Assembly: GCA_946539625.1 (NCBI GenBank)
Contig: CAMNHT010000026.1
Location: 1-10,188, forward strand
Direction: 5' to 3'
From: an uncultured Clostridia bacterium
GTDB taxonomy: Bacteria; Bacillota_A; Clostridia; Christensenellales; CAG-138
DNA length: 10,188 nt
The notes beneath the pieces are model-generated. The model was not told the origin of the DNA. It did not search any database and worked only from the letters and a program-made list of their open reading frames with translations. A program made the position numbers and the translations under genes. Of the stretch, positions 5,688-10,188 are shown piece by piece. Numbering within the stretch: position 1 is the stretch's first letter; the number at the start of each line of letters is the position of its first letter.

Positions 5688-6916
5688 CCGAGTGCTCCCT
5701 TATATGCGTAGATCGCATCCTCGAATTTCAGATCGGAGAGCCATTGATCCATACGATACTGCTGCTCCACCGATGCGCGAAGGCTCGGGAAGTAGTCCAG
5801 CTTGATCACGCCGTGATCGCCGTCATAGCACATATTGCCCTCGGCGCGGCGGAACAGATACGCGACCACCTTTGCGGTGCCGTCATCCGAAACGGTCGGT
5901 TCCTCCACATAGTTTCCGATCTCGCCGACTGCAAGCCCGTTCGCGATCGTAAACACCTCGTCCGAGGTAAACAGACCGGAATGGTCCTTCTCCGCGATCG
6001 GATACGGCGCGGTCATGATCGTTTTGAACGTATCCGTATTTTCTTCGGAAGCCATCAGCTCATCAAAGGAACGGTCGCCGTTCATGACTTCGGTAATGAC
6101 CTGATTCATCTCCTCATCGGTGTCCTTTTCGAGTTTAATGTAGTCGATGTAGATGAAGCCCTCGGGTACGTACATCATCGGTGTGGTGTAGCCGTACTGA
6201 TACATCACAAGGTTATACCAGAACTGTCCTTCGAGGTAGGTGGATTTCTCCGTTCCGTTCTCGTCTGTCGTCGTCATCGTATCTTCGATACTCTTGCGAT
6301 AGTAATCGACCAGCGTATTTTCGTCGATGCCGCTGCCGTTTTCCTCATAATAGCTCTCGAGCGCCTGACGGTAGTATTCGCCTTCCGTATTCTGACGGAT
6401 GAACGCACGGTATGCGCTCTCGCTCATGCCGAGACGCTGGAAATAGCTGTCGACCTGTCTGTCCAGCGCGGTCTTTGAATAGGTCCCGCCGCTGATCAGA
6501 TTGTCTGCATAATACTGTTTGACTGATTCGATCTGATCGTCGGCAGCCTTCGTGCTTGCTTCGATCTGCTCCTCGGTCAGCGAAAGTCCGAGCGCCTTTG
6601 CTTCTTTTTCATAGACCTTCATCATCAGCACTTCGCGCACGCAGTTTTCCTGCAGGTTGCGGATCTGATCGTCATTCAGGGTTGCGCTCGAATAGTTGGA
6701 AGCGATCATGTCGAGCATGACTCTGTATTCCGCAACGCTGACCTTCATGCCGTCGGCGCTTGCCGCCGTCGCGCTTCTCTGGAAGCAGTTCATACCTGCG
6801 CCGTCCTTCTGAAGCGCAACAACCAGAAAGATCGCCGCTGCGATCACGATTGCCGCGATCACGCCGATCAGAATGTTGCGCATGGTCTTTTTCTTACCGT
6901 AAACACTCTTTGCCAT
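5684..6916 (-). CDS. Membrane-anchored SurA/PrsA-like foldase (parvulin-type, possibly non-catalytic)
   Basis: A 410-residue protein: basic N-terminus (MAKSVYGKKK), one membrane helix at about 13-36, then an extracytoplasmic region. Residues about 55-215 are helix-rich and look like the SurA N-terminal chaperone domain (MKVSVAEYRVMLDMI, LTEEQIEASTKAADDQIES). Residues about 250-357 align in pattern to a parvulin prolyl isomerase (FIYIDYIKL, SFDELMASEENTDTF, VGEIGNYVEE), but the usual histidine of the first strand (HILV) is absent, so isomerase activity is doubtful. The family assists folding of exported proteins at the membrane surface. An in-frame ATG 22 codons upstream exists; 6916 is chosen because GAGGAG lies 7 bases before it and the membrane helix follows directly. 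It overlaps the 31-residue gene downstream. Calling it prsA would go beyond what the sequence shows. Confidence 0.8.
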   Translation of the reverse strand: MAKSVYGKKKTMRNILIGVIAAIVIAAAIFLVVALQKDGAGMNCFQRSATAASADGMKVSVAEYRVMLDMIASNYSSATLNDDQIRNLQENCVREVLMMKVYEKEAKALGLSLTEEQIEASTKAADDQIESVKQYYADNLISGGTYSKTALDRQVDSYFQRLGMSESAYRAFIRQNTEGEYYRQALESYYEENGSGIDENTLVDYYRKSIEDTMTTTDENGTEKSTYLEGQFWYNLVMYQYGYTTPMMYVPEGFIYIDYIKLEKDTDEEMNQVITEVMNGDRSFDELMASEENTDTFKTIMTAPYPIAEKDHSGLFTSDEVFTIANGLAVGEIGNYVEEPTVSDDGTAKVVAYLFRRAEGNMCYDGDHGVIKLDYFPSLRASVEQQYRMDQWLSDLKFEDAIYAYKGALG

Positions 6917-6953
6917 ATTGTTTCTCCTCATATTTCGGAATGAAATCCTATGA

Positions 6954-6982
6954 ATTGTACTCTTTTCCGCGTCGCTTGTCAA
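6954..6982 (-). promoter_or_regulatory. Sigma-A promoter of the foldase gene, overlapping the pgeF stop codon
   Basis: On the minus strand TTGACA (6977-6982), a 17-base spacer and TACAAT (6954-6959). The TGA stop codon of pgeF (6979-6981) lies inside the -35 hexamer. The foldase thus has a strong promoter of its own, although readthrough from nrdR-pgeF is also possible because no terminator is seen. Confidence 0.85.
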
Positions 6983-7842
6983 CCATTTCCTTGTTCGGGA
7001 AGCAGCCTCAAATACGCCGCCATACCGCCGGTCTTTCCCTTGTCGCGCCGGTGTGAATACAGCCGTTCATCCTCGAATGTGCAAACGCCCATCAGGTGGA
7101 TATGTTCGGGAAGAATCCCGCGTTCCAGGAACTGCGCTGTCGCGACCTGCCAGAGATCGACCGTCGCCTTGCCCTTCGCGTTTTCACCGAGCAGATCGCA
7201 CTGCGGGAACGCGATCACAAAGCTTTCCGCAACGTCGTCGCCGACCTCGAAGCATTTCGGGCAGATCGAAGGTCCCACACCGCAGACGATATCCTTCGGA
7301 TCCGAACCGCAGGCGGACTGCATTGTTTTGATGACCTCGGCGCCGATGCGGTCCAGCGCGCCGCGCCAGCCGGCATGACAAAGCCCGATGCCGCGTTTCA
7401 CCGGATCGTAGAAATAAAACGCCATGCAGTCTGCATGTCCCGTGATCAATGTGACCTCCGGGTCGTCGGTCACGAGCCCGTCACAGTACGGCAGTGGCTC
7501 ACGGTCGTAGCCTCTGCGGCAGTCATGCCGGTTCACGCAAAGCACCGTCGTGCCGTGTTCGTAGGCGTCCATGACCATGCTGTTCAAAGGGATCCCTGCC
7601 GCGTCGCAGAAGATGCGGTAGTTTTCCATCACGTTCTCACGCTGCTCGGGGCGGGTGAAGCTCAGGTTCAGAGAGGAAAAGCAGCCCTCGGAGACGCCGC
7701 CCGTGCGCGCCGAAAAGCCGTGGTCGATGCCCGGGTACGCCGAAAACGCCGGGATCGTATAGATACCGACGCCGTTCTTCTCCCGATACGCGTGCTCCGG
7801 CACGATCGAGCGATAGATGCGGATAAATTCTTCGCGCGTCAT
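6979..7842 (-). CDS. pgeF: Peptidoglycan editing factor PgeF (YfiH / COG1496, laccase-like fold)
   Basis: A 287-residue protein of the YfiH/PgeF family, formerly labelled polyphenol oxidase or laccase-domain protein. In E. coli the enzyme removes a wrongly added L-Ser from UDP-MurNAc and so protects peptidoglycan composition. The zinc-site pattern is present: His96 in YEHGTTV, Cys139 in GHADCMAFYFYD, His156 in CHAGWRG. The family blocks HGFSARTGGVSEG (41-53), GPSICPKCFEVGDDV (190-204) and YSHRRDKGKTGGMAAY (262-277) are also seen; in the last, the usual TGR is TGG. Length is near the top of the family range. The start ATG overlaps the nrdR stop as ATGA and no good ribosome binding site precedes it, so translation is probably coupled to nrdR. 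Confidence 0.95.
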   Translation of the reverse strand: MTREEFIRIYRSIVPEHAYREKNGVGIYTIPAFSAYPGIDHGFSARTGGVSEGCFSSLNLSFTRPEQRENVMENYRIFCDAAGIPLNSMVMDAYEHGTTVLCVNRHDCRRGYDREPLPYCDGLVTDDPEVTLITGHADCMAFYFYDPVKRGIGLCHAGWRGALDRIGAEVIKTMQSACGSDPKDIVCGVGPSICPKCFEVGDDVAESFVIAFPQCDLLGENAKGKATVDLWQVATAQFLERGILPEHIHLMGVCTFEDERLYSHRRDKGKTGGMAAYLRLLPEQGNG

Positions 7843-8294
7843 TTCTCGTCCAGAAGCCGCTGCAGCTCCTTCATGAAGGTCTGCGTGTCCTTGAACTCCC
7901 GATACACGGACGCAAAGCGCACATATGCGACCTCGTCCACATCACGGAGTTTTTTCATGACCATCTCTCCGATCTCCTTCGTCGAGATCTCGGAGTCGAG
8001 CGAGTTGTTGATCTCGCGGCAGATCTCATCGACCAGACGGTTCTGCACGTCCGCCGGAATCGGGCGCTTCTCGCATGCCTTGCGAATGCCGACCGTGACC
8101 TTTTCGCGCTCGAACGGTTCGCGCCGCCCGTCGCGCTTGACGACCATGATCGGATTCTCCTCGATGCGCTCCCATGTCGTGAACCTGCGTCCGCAGCCGA
8201 TGCATTCCCTGCGACGACGGATGGCGCTCCCGTCCTCGTTCGGTCGGGAGTCGATAACCTTGCTGTCCGTTCCTCCGCAATACCGGCATTTCAT
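7839..8294 (-). CDS. nrdR: Transcriptional repressor NrdR
   Basis: A 151-residue zinc-ribbon/ATP-cone repressor that senses (d)ATP and represses ribonucleotide reductase genes. The N-terminal zinc ribbon is complete (Cys3, Cys6, Cys31, Cys34: MKCRYCGG and ECIGCGRRFTT), followed by the family signature SRPNEDGSAIRRRRECIGCG and an ATP-cone domain at about 46-136 (VVKRDGRREPFEREKV, VAYVRFASVYREF). Length matches the family's usual 150 or so. An in-frame ATG lies 17 codons further upstream, but 8294 has AAGGAGG 9 bases before it and gives the canonical N-terminus. It is first in a coupled pair with pgeF. A palindrome over its probable promoter may be an operator. No ribonucleotide reductase gene is in the window. 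Confidence 0.97.
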   Translation of the reverse strand: MKCRYCGGTDSKVIDSRPNEDGSAIRRRRECIGCGRRFTTWERIEENPIMVVKRDGRREPFEREKVTVGIRKACEKRPIPADVQNRLVDEICREINNSLDSEISTKEIGEMVMKKLRDVDEVAYVRFASVYREFKDTQTFMKELQRLLDEK

Positions 8295-8318
8295 AGGGCT
8301 TGTCCTCCTTGTATTTAT

Positions 8319-8343
8319 GCCATACTTAATATAATAGTATAGC
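8319..8343. promoter_or_regulatory. Inverted repeat overlapping an extended -10 promoter of nrdR
   Basis: GCCATACT, 9 A/T bases, then AGTATAGC: arms of 8 bases with one mismatch, 25 bp in all. On the minus strand its upstream arm falls within TGCTATACT (8336-8344), an extended -10 element; no good -35 lies at the right distance. The site is placed where a repressor would block transcription. Its length and AT-rich centre are broadly like NrdR boxes (16-bp AT-rich inverted repeats), but it does not match that consensus closely. Promoter and operator are inferred. Confidence 0.45.
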
Positions 8344-8397
8344 ATATCACAACCGGATCCGATCCCCCTTCGAAATCGAATTTACGGATTGTTCAAA

Positions 8398-8634
8398 TTA
8401 CGGCAGTTCCACGAGGATCACATCCTCGCCCCATTTTTTGATCTTCGTAAACGGGATCACCGTTCCCTCCTTGCCTTTCAGCAGCCCGAACATGCGCGGC
8501 GCGCCGGGCACGACGATCGCCTGTACCTCGCCCGCGCACGGGTCGAACACGAGATCGCAGACGTTTCCGTAGCGTTCCCCCGTGCACACATTGATGACCT
8601 CCCTGCATTTCAGTTCCGAAAACAGCATATGCAT
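8398..8634 (-). CDS. ylmC: YlmC/YmxH-family sporulation protein (PRC-barrel)
   Basis: A small protein of 78 residues that is a single PRC-barrel-like domain: LFSELKCREVINVCTGERYG, DLVFDPCAGEVQAIVVPG, and FGLLKGKEGTVIPFTKIKKWGEDVILVEL. This matches the YlmC/YmxH family of spore-formers, whose molecular role is not established though members are expressed in sporulation. The frame is open up to 8775, but that would start inside the upstream terminator hairpin. ATG at 8634 (with GGAG 9 bases upstream, within GGAGAGGAGAAGG) or ATG at 8628 (AGGAG 10 bases upstream) gives the family's normal length; an ATG at 8664 has a poorly spaced GGAGG. There are two cysteines in or next to conserved blocks. 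No clear terminator follows. It looks monocistronic. Confidence 0.85.
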   Translation of the reverse strand: MHMLFSELKCREVINVCTGERYGNVCDLVFDPCAGEVQAIVVPGAPRMFGLLKGKEGTVIPFTKIKKWGEDVILVELP

Positions 8635-8751
8635 CCTTCTCCTCTCCGTGATCTGAAGCTCCATCGGCGTTTCCCGACCTCCGTTTCCTTTAGACAGATT
8701 ATGACGCATGCATCCCCTTTTAGACCTGTTTTCGGAAATCTCGCTGCACAG

Positions 8752-8784
8752 AAAAGCCTCTCCGGTATTTTGCACCGAAGAGGC
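8752..8784 (-). terminator. Rho-independent terminator after the lipoprotein gene
   Basis: An 11-base-arm stem with one C/A mismatch (GCCTCTCCGGT 8756-8766 with ACCGAAGAGGC 8774-8784) and a 7-nt loop is followed on the minus strand by TTTT (8752-8755) then CTGT. It lies about 100 bp past the lipoprotein stop, leaving a long 3' untranslated region, and separates that gene from the YlmC-type gene. Confidence 0.8.
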
Positions 8785-8887
8785 CCCAATGTTCTTTTGG
8801 ATCTGATCCCGATATGTCTACAGAACAGCCATGTCCCGTCAAGCGGGCATATACGTCACGCAGGCGAAGGATCACATTCGTCCCGCG

Positions 8888-9349
8888 TTAACCGTTCCCT
8901 TGCCACGTTCCCCATTTCGCAACGTCTTCTTCCACTTCCCAGCCGTAAAACGCGATCCCGGTGTACTTCGTCGTCGTCCAGTCCGCGTGCGTCACGGTCA
9001 GCGGCACGAGAGACATTTCGTTCATAACGTACTCCGGACCGATATCAAGCGTATCGCCCGAGGCAAGGTCTATGCCAAAAAACATATACGTCCTGTCGTA
9101 AGTCGTGACGGTTCCGATGCTGTATATCCCCGGACCGCCGAGACTTTCCAGCGTCGTTTCAAAAGCCGTCCCGTCGGCGAGCGGACGGTAATTCAAATAC
9201 GGTCCCCACTCGTTCGTATTCGTAATGTAGATCGTACTCAGCGCCGTTCCGGAATTGTTCATCAGATGCAGATCCGGCGGCGTCTTTTTGCATGCTGCAA
9301 AAAAGCCGACCGTCAGCAAAAGCAGCAGAATGATCGCTCGTCTTTTCAT
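8888..9349 (-). CDS. Small secreted lipoprotein of unknown function
   Basis: A 153-residue protein with a classic lipoprotein signal: MKRR, a leucine-rich hydrophobic core, and a lipobox ending FAAC with the lipidated cysteine at residue 20, then KKTPPD. The mature part (about 133 residues) is probably all beta: LHLMNNSGTALSTIYITNTN, WGPYL, a middle with GIYSIGTVTTYDRTYMFFGIDL, and a Trp-rich end (GWEVEEDVAKWGTWQ). The motif of N-S/T-G, I-Y-I, then W-G recalls small bacterial periplasmic proteins in which an NNTG strand leads to a YVSP...WG turn; I cannot assign a family. It has its own promoter and terminator, so is probably monocistronic. GAGG lies about 7 bases before the ATG. It is divergent from cotJA. 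Confidence 0.8.
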   Translation of the reverse strand: MKRRAIILLLLLTVGFFAACKKTPPDLHLMNNSGTALSTIYITNTNEWGPYLNYRPLADGTAFETTLESLGGPGIYSIGTVTTYDRTYMFFGIDLASGDTLDIGPEYVMNEMSLVPLTVTHADWTTTKYTGIAFYGWEVEEDVAKWGTWQGNG

Positions 9350-9429
9350 GATTTACCTCTTTTCGATCCGTCCTTCTGTTCAAAGGCGTCCGGATGCCGC
9401 CTTCGGACGTCGTTCTTTCTTTTAATGAC

Positions 9430-9458
9430 AATATATCATCATTTGCGCGGCACGTCAA
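9430..9458 (-). promoter_or_regulatory. Sigma-A promoter of the lipoprotein gene
   Basis: On the minus strand TTGACG (9453-9458), a 17-base spacer and TATATT (9430-9435). The leader of about 70 nt contains two overlapping hairpins (AAGGCG 9383-9388 with CGCCTT 9398-9403; CGTCCG 9387-9392 with CGGACG 9404-9409), which cannot both form. Confidence 0.8.
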
Positions 9459-9504
9459 TTCTGTTTTTGGTTGGATCGCTCCATGCAACCGGCCTTGGTA
9501 GGAT

Positions 9505-9535
9505 GCATTGTCCTTTGCGCATGGGCACGCACACT
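9505..9535 (+). promoter_or_regulatory. Possible sigma-E-type promoter of the cotJ operon
   Basis: Plus-strand GCATTGT (9505-9511), a 16-base spacer and CGCACACT (9528-9535) partly match the mother-cell sigma-E consensus (about KMATATT and CATACAMT), six of eight bases at the -10. The cotJ operon of B. subtilis is sigma-E dependent, which is why this site was looked for. No good sigma-A promoter is seen here. The match is weak. Confidence 0.25.
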
Positions 9536-9585
9536 TTTCGGACAAAAACAATACGATGGAAGTAAAGAACCAAGGAGGAAAGACC

Positions 9586-9858
9586 ATGCAACAATCCTAT
9601 GCAAACGGCGGGTGCTGTTTTTCGGACCGCAATCCCGCCGTCGATCCCACCACGGTCGATAACGTCGTTCCGGCAGGCACCGTTTCTTCCGGCAATTCCT
9701 GCGGCATGACGGGCAGCGGAGGCTGTGCGCTCGCGACCGTTTATTTTCCGAATCAGGAGTACCGCGCGGGCTTCTGCCCCTGTGAGGCGTTATCGCGCGG
9801 CACGCTTTTCCCGGAGCTCGTCTCCGATTATCCGACCTGCAGAAATCGGGAGGTATGA
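9586..9858 (+). CDS. cotJA: Spore coat associated protein CotJA, cysteine-rich
   Basis: A 90-residue protein recognised by its C-terminal half, ALATVYFPNQEYRAGFCPCEALSRGTLFPEL (48-78), which carries the CotJA pattern (YVP.Q.Y...Y....AL..GTLFPEL), and by its position as first gene before cotJB and cotJC. It belongs to the spore coat, made in the mother cell. The N-terminal half is rich in Gly, Ser and Thr. Seven cysteines (10, 11, 39, 47, 64, 66, 85) are unusual for so small a coat protein and could allow disulphide cross-linking or metal binding. The start at 9586 has AAGGAGG 7 bases upstream; an in-frame ATG 26 codons earlier lacks such a site and would overlap the promoter region. The stop is 2 bp before cotJB. 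Confidence 0.85.
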   Translation: MQQSYANGGCCFSDRNPAVDPTTVDNVVPAGTVSSGNSCGMTGSGGCALATVYFPNQEYRAGFCPCEALSRGTLFPELVSDYPTCRNREV

Positions 9859-9860
9859 GT

Positions 9861-10112
9861 ATGGCAGACTATACGGAACAGGCGCTTCTGCAAAGGATCG
9901 GCGAGGTACGCTTCGCGCTCGTCGAGCTGCAGCTCTATCTCGACACACACCCGGAGGACCTCGACGCGACGAACGATTTCAACAGCTACGCCGTAACACT
10001 CGACCGACTTTGCAGCGAGTATACCGAGCGTTTCGGACCGCTGGAGAATTATGGCAATTCCACACACGACGCCGGAAGCTGGGTCTACCAGAAATGGCCG
10101 TGGCAGAATTAA
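9861..10112 (+). CDS. cotJB: Spore coat protein CotJB
   Basis: An 83-residue protein with the CotJB signature: LLQRIGEVRFALVELQLYLDTHPEDLDA (9-36), an aromatic helix ending in ERFGPLENYG (56-65), and the terminal WPWQN. It is a spore-coat component whose assembly depends on the partner CotJ proteins. Two ATG codons are possible, at 9855 (overlapping the cotJA stop) and at 9861; the second is preferred because GGGAGG (9848-9853) sits 7 bases before it but only one base before the first. The TAA stop is part of the AAGGAGGG ribosome binding site of cotJC, so the three genes are tightly packed. Confidence 0.93.
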   Translation: MADYTEQALLQRIGEVRFALVELQLYLDTHPEDLDATNDFNSYAVTLDRLCSEYTERFGPLENYGNSTHDAGSWVYQKWPWQN

Positions 10113-10124
10113 GGAGGGAATCTT

Positions 10125-10188
10125 ATGTGGATCTATGAAAAACGACTCGAATACCCCGTCCGGATCACCAAGCCCGACCCGCGGATGG
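10125..10188 (+). CDS. cotJC: CotJC, manganese-catalase family spore protein (5' end only)
   Basis: The first 21 codons are in the window (MWIYEKRLEYPVRITKPDPR and M) and match the characteristic start of CotJC (MW.YEK.L.YPV.I..P.P). The family is a dimanganese catalase-like protein of about 190-200 residues found in the spore coat, probably removing hydrogen peroxide. The metal-binding residues lie beyond the edge. AAGGAGGG is 6 bases before the ATG, and the gene follows cotJB by 12 bp. Confidence 0.9.
   Translation, partial: MWIYEKRLEYPVRITKPDPRM

Noticed and set aside
7096..8334. A 412-codon plus-strand frame across pgeF and nrdR
   Set aside because: Both minus-strand genes are unmistakable from conserved zinc-site and ATP-cone motifs; the plus frame is a shadow.
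8388..8775. Longer start (125 residues) for the YlmC-type protein
   Set aside because: The start codon would lie in the loop and stem of the upstream terminator, there is no ribosome binding site, and the extra 47 residues do not belong to the family.
1..10188. CRISPR arrays, insertion sequences, prophage or toxin-antitoxin genes
   Set aside because: No regularly spaced repeats, transposase or integrase motifs, terminal inverted repeats or paired small toxin/antitoxin frames were found on either strand.

Overview
The window looks like chromosomal DNA of a GC-rich, endospore-forming member of the Clostridia (Bacillota). The grounds are the cotJA-cotJB-cotJC spore-coat operon, a YlmC/YmxH-type sporulation protein, strong AGGAGG ribosome binding sites, and several promoters that are near-perfect vegetative sigma-A consensus with 17-bp spacers. 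Genus cannot be read from the sequence. No transposase, integrase, CRISPR array or phage gene was found.

Layout, left to right. Positions 1-128 hold an unassigned stretch with an open minus frame running off the edge. A tRNA-Gly(GCC)-tRNA-Lys(CTT) pair at 162-320 is transcribed leftward from a consensus promoter and ends in a strong terminator. At 405-2174 is a type-B carboxylesterase with an N-terminal three-helix membrane anchor. At 2286-3740 and 4023-5447 are two tandem paralogous secreted proteins (signal peptide, cohesin-like domain, Ig-like segment, two fibronectin type III domains), each with its own promoter and a structured 5' leader. At 5592-6916 is a SurA/PrsA-like membrane-anchored foldase, followed by an ATGA-overlapping 31-residue single-helix membrane protein. 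pgeF (6979-7842) and nrdR (7839-8294) form an ATGA-coupled pair. Then come a YlmC/YmxH PRC-barrel protein (8398-8634) and a small lipoprotein (8888-9349). At 9586 the direction switches: cotJA, cotJB and the start of cotJC run rightward off the edge.

How the genes relate. All genes from 1 to 9349 are on the minus strand. nrdR-pgeF probably reads on towards the foldase and the 31-residue gene, because no terminator is visible after pgeF; a second promoter overlaps the pgeF stop codon. NrdR controls ribonucleotide reductase genes and PgeF prevents mis-incorporation in peptidoglycan, so this block is housekeeping and envelope maintenance. The foldase could assist folding of exported proteins such as the two surface proteins next to it; that is inference from proximity. 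The right end is spore-coat biogenesis, divergently transcribed from the lipoprotein gene.

I do not see an obvious new multi-gene system. The most interesting items are the coupled 31-residue membrane protein, the paralogous cohesin-like/FN3 pair with structured leaders and a shared 10-mer at the promoter, the palindrome over the nrdR promoter, and the membrane-tethered esterase. No gene-free stretch exceeds 300 bases; the longest (3741-4022, 282 bp) contains a promoter and a structured leader.
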